Below are positions 18,034 to 25,632 of a DNA stretch of 64,000 bases, one piece after another. Under the pieces are notes generated by a model, which was given only the letters and a program-made list of their open reading frames with translations, ran no database searches and had not been told where the DNA came from. This DNA comes from Nitrospira sp. CR1.3 (GTDB lineage Bacteria > Nitrospirota > Nitrospiria > Nitrospirales > Nitrospiraceae): the NCBI GenBank assembly GCA_014055525.1, contig WIAH01000005.1, positions 1 through 64,000 of the forward strand. The letters are read 5' to 3'. Positions within the stretch are counted from its first letter, which is position 1. Every line of letters begins with the position of its first letter. A program made the translations under genes and the position numbers.

Positions 18034-18780
18034 TTACTCCTCCGTCGACCCGAAGGGAAAGGCCTTGAGGATTTCTTCCACACCGTAGTGCGAGAGCTCG
18101 TCGACGGTGACAAATCCCCAGCCGTGATGGATGAAACCGGAAAAATCCTCGGTCATCGGTTTCTGTCGCTCATAGTAATTGCCGACCCACAAGACCTGCC
18201 CGTCCGCAGCCACGGCTTTCACTTCGAATCCCACCGAAGCCGGAGGATTCGCCCCCAGCCTGCTGCCGACCCGTTCTTGATAGACGGACACTTGCCCCAT
18301 CAAGGCGGCGTCGGCGTGAAGTTTCCTGGCCAGCTCGGCCGCTGTCGATTCCGGGGTCGGCTGGTTTGAGCCTCCGGTGGAGGAGGCCTTGACCTTCGCC
18401 GCATCGGCCGGCGGCAACACGGTCACGCCCTTCAGATTTCGCAACCGTACCCAGAACAGTTGGGTCACTTTTTCGCCCGCATAGCCCGGCACCACCACGG
18501 TTTGGCGGAGATGCGGTTCGACATTCGTCTGCACTCCTACGGAAATGTCGGATGCTCGGGCTCCTCGCGGCGCCGACATGTAAGGATTCCCATCATCTCG
18601 AATTTGAGGAGTGCTCAGCGTGTCGAACGGCAGCAGCGCCAGGGTTCGGACCTGGTAACGAGGCAGGCCGCTCGAAGCCTGTGTGGTGACTTTCGAACCG
18701 CTGCAGCTGGTAGTCATTCCAACTGCCAAGACCAAGAGCACGACCGCCAGGGCGATATCTCTGTAACCGGATTCCCTCAC
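18034..18780 (-). CDS. Lipoprotein of unknown family inside the his cluster
   Basis: A type II signal peptide ends at the lipobox VGMTTSC, with Cys at residue 26, after a hydrophobic run. The mature part starts with a flexible Ser/Thr-rich segment, then RTLALLPFDTLSTPQ. A later ELARKLHADAALMGQVSVYQERVG resembles the alpha/beta fold of TolB-N or CsgG/GNA1162-like lipoproteins that count periplasmic factors. It overlaps hisH by four bases and is three bases from hisA, so it is co-transcribed with histidine genes although no role there is known. I do not recognise a precise family. Confidence 0.75.
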   Translation of the reverse strand: MRESGYRDIALAVVLLVLAVGMTTSCSGSKVTTQASSGLPRYQVRTLALLPFDTLSTPQIRDDGNPYMSAPRGARASDISVGVQTNVEPHLRQTVVVPGYAGEKVTQLFWVRLRNLKGVTVLPPADAAKVKASSTGGSNQPTPESTAAELARKLHADAALMGQVSVYQERVGSRLGANPPASVGFEVKAVAADGQVLWVGNYYERQKPMTEDFSGFIHHGWGFVTVDELSHYGVEEILKAFPFGSTEE

Positions 18781-19454
18781 TTCCAGACTCCGAAATTTTT
18801 GATCAAGCGCAGGCCGACCGACTGACTCTTTTCCGGGTGGAACTGGCAGGCCACGACGTTATCTCGCCAGATGCTTGACGCGAAGGGGATACCATAGCTC
18901 GTTGTAGCGGCAATCGTCGACCGATCGTCAGGATCGACGAAATAGGAATGCACAAAATACCAATCGGATCCGTCGGCAATGCCGTTGAACAGCGGACATC
19001 CACGCTGAAGATTCACCTGATTCCAACCCATATGAGGGACCTTGAGCTGAGGGACAGGCTCCGGCCCTGCTGGTGCCTGTCCCTGTGATCGAATGGGGAC
19101 AGGCACCCTGTCGGGAGCCTGTCCCCAGGGAAACTTCTTGACCTTGCCGGGAATAATGTCGAGTCCCTGGTGCCGGCCGAATTCTTCGCTCTCGGTGAAG
19201 AGCAGTTGCAGGCCCAAGCAGATACCGAGGAACGGTTTCCCCGACCGGATGCTCGATCGAATGGCCTCGACAAGACCGTAGCGCTCCAGATTCCCCATGC
19301 AATCGCCAAAGGCCCCGACGCCCGGCAGGACGACCCGGCTCGCATTCCCGATCACGACGGGATCGCGCGTCACAACCGCCTGATGCCCGACCGCCTCAAA
19401 GGCCTTGGAGACGCTGCGCAGATTCCCCATGCCGTAATCGATAATCGCAATCAT
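18777..19454 (-). CDS. hisH: Imidazole glycerol phosphate synthase, glutaminase subunit
   Basis: HisH releases ammonia from glutamine for HisF. The frame is 225 residues, about 20-25 longer than usual. The nucleophile elbow GICLGLQLLF and the later CQFHPEKS supply the Cys-His-Glu triad. The opening IAIIDYGMGNLRSV and the VPHMGWNQV segment are family-typical. Between KVKKFP and LKVPHMGW lies an extra Pro/Gln/Arg-rich stretch encoded by a double REP-like hairpin (19051-19126) that keeps the frame. The insertion falls in a surface loop region, so the enzyme may stay active. It is the first gene of this his cluster. Confidence 0.95.
   Translation of the reverse strand: MIAIIDYGMGNLRSVSKAFEAVGHQAVVTRDPVVIGNASRVVLPGVGAFGDCMGNLERYGLVEAIRSSIRSGKPFLGICLGLQLLFTESEEFGRHQGLDIIPGKVKKFPWGQAPDRVPVPIRSQGQAPAGPEPVPQLKVPHMGWNQVNLQRGCPLFNGIADGSDWYFVHSYFVDPDDRSTIAATTSYGIPFASSIWRDNVVACQFHPEKSQSVGLRLIKNFGVWK
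19051..19126. repeat. REP-like double hairpin inserted in hisH
   Basis: Two adjacent palindromes are present: GGGACAGGC (19051-19059) pairing with GCCTGTCCC (19075-19083), and GGGGACAGGC (19095-19104) pairing with GCCTGTCCCC (19117-19126). The paired arrangement and the conserved GGGGACAGGC head are typical of REP/BIME units mobilised by RAYT transposases. It lies within coding sequence and adds about 25-27 codons without shifting the frame. Confidence 0.85.
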
Positions 19455-19460
19455 GACTTA

Positions 19461-19495
19461 AGAAGGTTGAGGTTAAGGCTCAGGTTTAGATAAGG
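19461..19495. repeat. Hexamer-type repeat upstream of hisH
   Basis: A single purine-rich arm (AAGAAGGTTGAGGTTAAGGC, then TCAGGTTTAGATAAGG) lies between hisH and the divergent OmpA-family gene. No complementary arm is obvious, unlike the other members of the family. The 160-base divergent gap must also hold both promoters, but I could not place -35/-10 boxes with confidence. Confidence 0.65.
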
Positions 19496-19614
19496 TTTGT
19501 ACCATACCGCAATCGCTCCGGTCCTGCCACTGCCATAAAGCCAATACCCTGGCTGACTTGCTCCACCATAATATGGTACTGTCCTTCGTTACGTAAGCCA
19601 TAGGAGTGGCCACG

Positions 19615-20484
19615 ATGATCCGCGCGGCAATTGTAGGCGGAGGTGCGATCGCTCTTGTGCTCCTGGCGTTGGTCTGTATCCCCCGCCACTTGCCGCAACC
19701 AGCTTCTTCCGCACTGATTCCTGCTAACTTTCATGCACGATTGGAACAGGGCACACTGACCCTGAGGGGCTCACTTCCCAACAAGGCCAGTCGGGACAAG
19801 ATACTCCAAGGAACTCACGCCCGTTTCGACGAAGCGAAAGTCCAGATCGTCGATCAACTGACGGTGGACAGTCAGGTAGCGCCGGCCCCCTGGCTTGATC
19901 AGCTCCCCGGCATTCTACCGGCGTTGCATCACATGAACGGCCGCGGGTCCGTGATTATCGACGGCCGTTCCATTGTCCTCAGCGGGCGTGTCCCGACGGA
20001 GCAGGCCAAGGCTGCGCTTCTTCGCGCCATCGCGCCGATGACCGCGGCCGGCCTCGAATTGGAAGATCACGTTCTGGCCTCCGTGGCCACGGCCTCGACT
20101 CAGCCTCCCCGCGGGTCATTGCAGTCGCGAATGAATGCCGTCCTGGCGAAGAACAAGATCGAATTCGAGTCCAATAAAGCCAGCCTGACTCCCGCCGGGC
20201 GCGCGACATTGGACCTGCTCATCCCCCTATTGCGGGAGGCGCCGCAGGCCGCCATCGAGATCGGCGGACACACGGACGGGTATGGCGCGCCGGATTATAA
20301 TCTGGCCCTCAGCCAGCGGCGGGCCGAGGCAGTCCGGAACTATTTCGTCAAGCAGGGCTTATCCCAGCGCTTCACGGCAGTCGGATACGGATCGACGAAG
20401 CCGCGCTCCAACGAACAGACTCAGGCTGCCCTCCAACGCAACAGGAGAATCGAATTGCTCGTGAAAGGGAACGGTGACGCATGA
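19615..20484 (+). CDS. OmpA-family protein with N-terminal BON-like region
   Basis: The ATG at 19615 is eight bases after AGGAG; a GTG at 19606 lies inside that ribosome site and is rejected. The product (289 residues) has one N-terminal membrane/signal helix, two BON-like modules (LEQGTLTLRGSLPNKASRDK and GSVIIDGRSIVLSGRVPTEQ) and a C-terminal OmpA domain (IEFESNKASLTPAGRATLD, IEIGGHTDGYGAPDYNLALS, RAEAVRNYF). The OmpA domain is expected to bind peptidoglycan. This layout resembles the mycobacterial OmpATb/ArfA arrangement. Its stop overlaps the next gene's start by four bases, so the two are coupled. Confidence 0.87.
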   Translation: MIRAAIVGGGAIALVLLALVCIPRHLPQPASSALIPANFHARLEQGTLTLRGSLPNKASRDKILQGTHARFDEAKVQIVDQLTVDSQVAPAPWLDQLPGILPALHHMNGRGSVIIDGRSIVLSGRVPTEQAKAALLRAIAPMTAAGLELEDHVLASVATASTQPPRGSLQSRMNAVLAKNKIEFESNKASLTPAGRATLDLLIPLLREAPQAAIEIGGHTDGYGAPDYNLALSQRRAEAVRNYFVKQGLSQRFTAVGYGSTKPRSNEQTQAALQRNRRIELLVKGNGDA

Positions 20485-21776
20485 TCAAGCTCGTCAGCGA
20501 GATGGTGGGATGCCTGATCGTCGCGGCAGGAATCGGCGTACTCGTCGGATGGCTCCTGCGGCAACTCTCGGTCCGCACCCTCAATCAACATATTTACGAC
20601 ATCACCACCGCCCTGCAGACGAAGGAGCAAGCCTTGAATTCAGCCCAGCTCGAGCTCAAGGCCAAGGCTTCGACCATGCAGATCTACGAAAGCAAGATCA
20701 CCTCATCGGAAACCCTCCTGCAAATGACCCAGGATGAACTCGCGGCTCGCACTGAGCGCCTGACCCAGGTTCAAGCCGACCTTTCCGCCGCGATTCAACG
20801 GATCGCGACCATGGAGTCGGAGCACAGCGAATCGCTCCACCGGTTCACCAACAGCGATGCCATTATCGCCGCCTTTGAGCAGGAAGCCCGGCAAGCCAAC
20901 GCCGCCCGTACCGCTGCTCAGCAGGCCTTGAGTCTGAAAGAAGACGAATTGTTCGAGTTGCAGAATCGATTGGCGGAGGCGGAGACGACGATCAAAGAAA
21001 TGGAAGATCTCAAATCTCAGATCGGCGAATTGGAGCCGGCTCAAGGTCGAGTCCATTGGCTGGAAGTTCAACTCAGCGAAAAAGAGGCCCAGTTCCGAAC
21101 AGCGCTGCATGAGAGCGAGGAACAGCGCGCGAGTTTGGCGCGCCGCGTGAGCGAATTGGAGACCTTGGAAAAACAAATCACCGATCAGAAACAGGCGCTG
21201 CGCGAGTGGGAAGCCAAGCAGGGAAAGGCGCACAAGCAGCACGAATCGGATGCCAAGCTGATCGAAACGCAGCGCGGGGCGATTCAAGACCTCCAGGCGA
21301 CCTTGACGGAACGGGACCGCACGATCCACCAACAGACGGAGCAGATCGGCGCCCTTCAACGGCAGTTCGACGAACTGAGCCTCCTCCACAACACGATGAC
21401 GGAGAAATCGTCCGACCGTCCGAAACGGCCGGTCGAAGTCCGAACCCCTCTCAAGATCAAGGGAGAAGCGGATACGGTCGCGCGACGTCAGGACCCCAAA
21501 GGGGACGACCAGCTCAGATTAGAGATCGGGCGGGCCAAATCACCGGGCGAACAACAGAGAGACGACCTGACGAAGATCCGCGGCATTAATCCCGCGGTCG
21601 AAAAGGCCTTGAATAATCTGGGGACGCACACTTATATTCAGATTGCAAGATGGACCGCCGGCGATATGTCCCGTGTCGCGAAGCAGTTGGCGACCCCGCT
21701 TGATCGGATCAAGCGCGATAACTGGATCTCCGCGGCGAAGAAACAGCACAGAGAGAAATACGGCGAAAGTCTGTAA
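20481..21776 (+). CDS. Membrane-anchored coiled-coil protein with C-terminal HhH-like domain
   Basis: The 431-residue product has one N-terminal transmembrane helix (MVGCLIVAAGIGVLVGWLL). About 290 residues of heptad-rich Glu/Gln coiled coil follow, then a charged linker and a C-terminal domain DLTKIRGINPAVEKALNNLG and IARWTAGDMSRVAKQL. That tail matches the helix-hairpin-helix-like module often attached to coiled coils and to some NADH dehydrogenase subunits. It is translationally coupled to the upstream OmpA-family gene, so the two may form an envelope scaffold. The function is unknown. Confidence 0.75.
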   Translation: MIKLVSEMVGCLIVAAGIGVLVGWLLRQLSVRTLNQHIYDITTALQTKEQALNSAQLELKAKASTMQIYESKITSSETLLQMTQDELAARTERLTQVQADLSAAIQRIATMESEHSESLHRFTNSDAIIAAFEQEARQANAARTAAQQALSLKEDELFELQNRLAEAETTIKEMEDLKSQIGELEPAQGRVHWLEVQLSEKEAQFRTALHESEEQRASLARRVSELETLEKQITDQKQALREWEAKQGKAHKQHESDAKLIETQRGAIQDLQATLTERDRTIHQQTEQIGALQRQFDELSLLHNTMTEKSSDRPKRPVEVRTPLKIKGEADTVARRQDPKGDDQLRLEIGRAKSPGEQQRDDLTKIRGINPAVEKALNNLGTHTYIQIARWTAGDMSRVAKQLATPLDRIKRDNWISAAKKQHREKYGESL

Positions 21777-21839
21777 AGAGAACGGTTTCCCCTCTCAACC
21801 CAGGCCCAAACCTCACCCTCTCTGCGGAATTCCCTTACA

Positions 21840-21883
21840 TTCGTAGGGGTAGATCGCCTCCGAAGCATCCCGTATTATGGACC
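21840..21883 (+). promoter_or_regulatory. Shared upstream element of the Ig-repeat lipoprotein (copy 1)
   Basis: TTCGTAGGGG at 21840-21849 and GTATTATGGACC ending at 21883 recur, with nearly the same spacing, ahead of the paralogue at 25545-25590. Each lies about 40-100 bases before its start codon. Conservation in otherwise diverged upstream DNA suggests a promoter or regulator site, although recent duplication of the gene with its leader is the alternative. Confidence 0.4.
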
Positions 21884-21933
21884 TTCTAAACAACTGGGGC
21901 TGCCGGGTCCTGTAAACAGATCATTTTCATACA

Positions 21934-24273
21934 TTGAAACCTACTATGAAGCGTCATCCGGGTCTTGCAGCAAAGTGTTGTGGTGCTGGCGTCATCGCTG
22001 CCATCGCCCTAACCCTGTACGGCTGCAATGATGTCTCTTCGGTGTCGGCCCCTCCACCAGGGCCGACAGGCTTGGCGATCGCCTCCGGTTCACCGCTTCC
22101 GAGCGGCAGCATCGGAATACCCTACAGCACCACATTGGCGGCATCAGGCGGCAATCCAGGCTACACATGGAGTCTCGCAAGTGGTTCGCCCGCTTTGCCC
22201 AACGGCCTCAACTTGAGCCCGGCCGGCGTGATCAGCGGAACTCCGACGACGATACAAACCGTCACACCAAAATTCAGAGTGGTCGACACGTCGACACCGA
22301 CTCCGCAGGGTGCAGAAAAAGATCTGACAATCTCAATCAATGCTGTCCCCCAGCCGTCGATTTCATTGCCTGCGCTGCTCCCCAACGGCATCGTCGGCCA
22401 GGTCTATCCTTTGACCCAGTTGACGGCCACGGGAGGAACTCCGCCCTACACCACTTGGTCAGTGAATCCTGCCTTGCCGAACGGACTGACCTTCAGCACC
22501 GCCACTGGTACGATTAGCGGCACCCCTACGGTAAGCAGCAACCAGCCACACACCTTCTCGGTGACCGATTCCTTCTCACCAACGCCTCAAACCGGCACCA
22601 GATCATACACGCTGACGATCAGTCCTGCACCGCTGACGTTGACGATCACAACGAATTCGCTGCCGAACGGCACAGTCACTCAAGGCTACAGCGCCAATCT
22701 TGCAGCGACGGGCGGCACGCCGCCGCTGACTTGGAGCATTGTGAGTGGATCCTTGCCACCAGGGCTTCAGCTAAATGCCAACACCGGAGCGATCACAGGT
22801 ACACCATCAACTGCTGGAACATTTACCCCCACTTTCCGGGTACAGGACGTCGGGTCGCCTCAGCAGTCGAACCAAAAACCCCTTTCGATTACGATCAACC
22901 TTCCAGCTGCGCCGAATATTACGACTACTTCGCTTCCGAATGGGTCGTTTAACAACTCCTACAACCAGACTCTACAAGTGACGGGCGGGATTGCTCCTCT
23001 TACCTGGGGTGTCATCACTGGAGCCCTCCCACCTGGTTTGGGTCTGAATGCGTCGACTGGACAGATTTCAGGGACGGCTACCCAGACAGGCACATTCAAC
23101 TTCACGGTCCAGGTCACCGACGTGATACCGCAATCTGACTCTCAGGCCCTGTCTATCACGATTACAGCACCTTCTCCTCCACAAATCACGACCTCATCGC
23201 TACCTAACGGGACTGTCACGCAAGTTTATCCCAACACTACCTTGTTGGCATCAGGAGGTACTGCTCCTCTGACTTGGGATCCAGTGGTCAATCCTGCCTT
23301 GCCGAACGGATTATCTTGGAATGCAAGCACTCACACAATCAGCGGTACTCCCCTGAACGGGAGTCAAGGTACAACGTCACACACGTTCACCGTCAGAGAC
23401 TCCACTAATCCAGTTCAGACGGCAACCAGGACGCTGTCGCTGACAATCAATCTGCCTGCCCCACCGAATATCACGACAACTTCTGCGTCGCTTCTGCCCA
23501 ACGGAACAGTCACTCAGGCCTACAGCCGAACTCTGCAAGTCAGCGGAGGTACAGGACCATTTACGTGGAGCATCCAGACTGGGTCACTTCCTACTGGAGT
23601 AACCCTCGCTTCTTCAACTGGTGTGATTTCCGGAATACCTTCTGCAGCAGGCACGTTTAATTTCACACCGCAAGTTACGGACTCGCTGTCACAAACCGAC
23701 CCCACTCCGCCAGCTCTGTCAATTACCATCGGTCTCCCGGCCCCACCCAACATCACGACAACAACTCTGCCGAACGGGACAGTCGCATCAGCCTATAGCC
23801 AAACCGTGCAAGCCGCTGGAGGAACGGGTGCCATCACATGGACAATCAGCGCCGGAGCATTACCCCCACCCTTGACCATAAATCCGACCACGGGAGTGAT
23901 TTCTGGTATACCGACCACAGCAGGCCCGTTTAATTTCACTGTACGGGCCACGGATACCTTAACCCAATTTGACGACCAGTCTTTCTCAGTGACAATCAAT
24001 CTTCCCGCACCGCCAAATATTACGACCACTTCGCTCCCAAATGGGGTGGCAGGGCAAGCTTACAGCCAGCAGGTCCAGGCCACGGGAGGAATCGGAAACC
24101 TTACTTGGGGAATCAGCGCGGGGGCGCTACCGCCAGGCTTGAACATAGATCAGGCAACAGGGGTGATTTCGGGTACGCCAACCACGGCAGGCCCGTCCAA
24201 TTTTACTGTTCAAGTGACAGACACAATACCTCAATCAGACGCGGAGGCCCTCTCAATCACGATCGCACCATAG
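21934..24273 (+). CDS. Lipoprotein with eight tandem putative-Ig (He_PIG-like) repeats
   Basis: The 779-residue product has a lipoprotein signal with the lipobox LTLYGC followed by NDVSSVS. The rest is eight repeats of about 85-95 residues. Each has the pattern LPNGxVxQxY, then ATGGTxPLTWS, LPPGLxLxxxTGxISGTP and FTVxVTD, matching the putative immunoglobulin-like He_PIG (PF05345) family. Such proteins are usually surface-exposed adhesin-like or matrix proteins. The last repeat ends at the stop, with no anchor or autotransporter domain. Base composition is more even than in its neighbours. A paralogue with four repeats lies downstream beyond a RAYT element. The function is not established. Confidence 0.85.
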   Translation: MKPTMKRHPGLAAKCCGAGVIAAIALTLYGCNDVSSVSAPPPGPTGLAIASGSPLPSGSIGIPYSTTLAASGGNPGYTWSLASGSPALPNGLNLSPAGVISGTPTTIQTVTPKFRVVDTSTPTPQGAEKDLTISINAVPQPSISLPALLPNGIVGQVYPLTQLTATGGTPPYTTWSVNPALPNGLTFSTATGTISGTPTVSSNQPHTFSVTDSFSPTPQTGTRSYTLTISPAPLTLTITTNSLPNGTVTQGYSANLAATGGTPPLTWSIVSGSLPPGLQLNANTGAITGTPSTAGTFTPTFRVQDVGSPQQSNQKPLSITINLPAAPNITTTSLPNGSFNNSYNQTLQVTGGIAPLTWGVITGALPPGLGLNASTGQISGTATQTGTFNFTVQVTDVIPQSDSQALSITITAPSPPQITTSSLPNGTVTQVYPNTTLLASGGTAPLTWDPVVNPALPNGLSWNASTHTISGTPLNGSQGTTSHTFTVRDSTNPVQTATRTLSLTINLPAPPNITTTSASLLPNGTVTQAYSRTLQVSGGTGPFTWSIQTGSLPTGVTLASSTGVISGIPSAAGTFNFTPQVTDSLSQTDPTPPALSITIGLPAPPNITTTTLPNGTVASAYSQTVQAAGGTGAITWTISAGALPPPLTINPTTGVISGIPTTAGPFNFTVRATDTLTQFDDQSFSVTINLPAPPNITTTSLPNGVAGQAYSQQVQATGGIGNLTWGISAGALPPGLNIDQATGVISGTPTTAGPSNFTVQVTDTIPQSDAEALSITIAP

Positions 24274-24470
24274 CGTATCATTCTTGTCTTGCACTTGCAG
24301 AACTCCTCTTTCGTGTTCAACTATCTTTTCGCTTGATGAGCGGTGCTCAGCTCGGTTCTTTCTCCCTCAAAGCGAAATTCTCCTCGAGTGGCGTAAATGA
24401 CGGGAAGCATTGTTCGCCGGAACAAGACCCGCAAATCGCTGACGTTGTGTGGCCGGGTCAAACTGAGGAC

Positions 24471-25489
24471 GGGGTCAGGTCTTGACTTTGCCAATTCCGC
24501 GCGGTACCGTGCCGGCGGCATGGCACGGCCATTACGACTAGCCTTCGCCGGGGGCCTGTACCACGTCACGGCCCGGGGCAATGAGCGCAAGGCCATTGTC
24601 CGGCAGGATAACGATCGCGCCCGGTTCGTGGACACCCTCGCGACCATGGTGGATCGGTATCAGGTGCGCTGCCATGCCTGGGTCTTGATGGACAATCATT
24701 ATCATCTGCTGCTGGAAACGCCGTCGCCCAATCTGTCGCTCGCCCTCCGCCATCTCAATGGGGTCTACACCCAAGCCTTCAATCGACGGCATCGACGCGT
24801 AGGTCATCTGTTTCAAGGACGGTTCAAGGCCATCGTGGTGGAGAAGGAGGCCCACTTACTAGAGTTGTGCCGCTACGTCGTGCTGAACCCCGTAAGGGCA
24901 GGGATAGTGCCGCACCCAAAGGCCTACCCGTGGAGTAGCTATCGGGCGACGGCGGGAATGGCAACGGCGCCGGCCTGGTTGACGGTGGACTGGATCCTTG
25001 AGCAATTTGGTCAACGGAGAGGAGTCGCGCAAGACAAGTACCGGCAATTCGTGGCGGAGGGCATCCAGGAGCCGACGCGGCCCTGGGAGCACCTCGTGGG
25101 GCAGGTCTATCTCGGTAGCGACGCGTTTGTGCGCGACGTCCAACGATACGGAACCCGTCAGATGACGGAGACCGAAATCCCACGGGCGCAACGAGATCCA
25201 TACTGGCTATCCTCTGAGAAGGTCCTGGCTCGCGTGGCAGAGGAGTTTGGAGTGAGTCTCAACGAGTTGGTTCGACCCACCCGACGCCCGAGCGAAGCAC
25301 GGGAGGTGGCGTTCTATGGGCTCCGGCGGTGGGCTGGAGAGCGCTTGTCAGAGGTGGCGCGGCGGATGGGCGTGACCTACAGCGCGGTCAGCCGACGGGT
25401 AAGTGCTGTCGAACGGCGACTCGCAGAGGACCGGCGCTGGCGGGAACGGTTGGCAACATTCCTAGTTGTCAAACTCAAGACCTGACCCC
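24471..25489. mobile_element. RAYT element with terminal inverted repeats
   Basis: A 1019-base unit is bounded by GGGGTCAGGTCTTGACTTTG (starting 24471, extending to 24494) and its inverted partner at 25466-25489. The two 24-base ends differ at two positions. The transposase stop codon falls inside the right repeat. No target duplication is evident. REP-associated tyrosine transposases normally sit between such REP ends and are thought to move or maintain REP sequences. The element sits between two paralogous lipoprotein genes. Confidence 0.88.
24520..25485 (+). CDS. REP-associated tyrosine transposase with DnaA-like C-terminus
   Basis: The Y1 HUH transposase domain starts MARPLRLAFAGGLYHVTARG, with HUH-like HYHLLLETP following HAWVLMDN and a later VGHLFQGRFKAIVVEKEAHL segment. 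The catalytic tyrosine is expected in LLELCRYVVLNPVRAG. The frame runs upstream to 24397, but that stretch crosses the left repeat; the ATG at 24520 begins the conserved domain (321 residues). The C-terminal 90 residues (ARVAEEFGVSLNELVRP, RRMGVTYSAVSRRVSAVERR) resemble the DnaA domain IV helix-turn-helix found in extended RAYTs. Confidence 0.9.
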   Translation: MARPLRLAFAGGLYHVTARGNERKAIVRQDNDRARFVDTLATMVDRYQVRCHAWVLMDNHYHLLLETPSPNLSLALRHLNGVYTQAFNRRHRRVGHLFQGRFKAIVVEKEAHLLELCRYVVLNPVRAGIVPHPKAYPWSSYRATAGMATAPAWLTVDWILEQFGQRRGVAQDKYRQFVAEGIQEPTRPWEHLVGQVYLGSDAFVRDVQRYGTRQMTETEIPRAQRDPYWLSSEKVLARVAEEFGVSLNELVRPTRRPSEAREVAFYGLRRWAGERLSEVARRMGVTYSAVSRRVSAVERRLAEDRRWRERLATFLVVKLKT

Positions 25490-25544
25490 TTCTTCTCTTT
25501 CTTTGTAAGATGACTTTTCACTTGCCCGGTTTCCCCTCCATACC

Positions 25545-25590
25545 TTCGTAGGGGAAGACCTCGTGAGAAAGACTTCTGTAGTATGAGACC
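25545..25590 (+). promoter_or_regulatory. Shared upstream element of the Ig-repeat lipoprotein (copy 2)
   Basis: TTCGTAGGGG at 25545-25554 and GTAGTATGAGACC at 25578-25590 repeat the pair found ahead of the first paralogue, with a spacer two to three bases different. It lies after the right end of the RAYT element and about 45-90 bases before the start codon at 25633. See the copy at 21840. Confidence 0.4.
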
Positions 25591-25632
25591 GTTTAAGGCG
25601 AGACCTACTTGGCTGGCTATCGACTGAGAACC

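Noticed and set aside
24397-24519. N-terminal extension of the RAYT frame
   Set aside because: It runs across the left inverted repeat and precedes the conserved start MARPLRLAFAGG.
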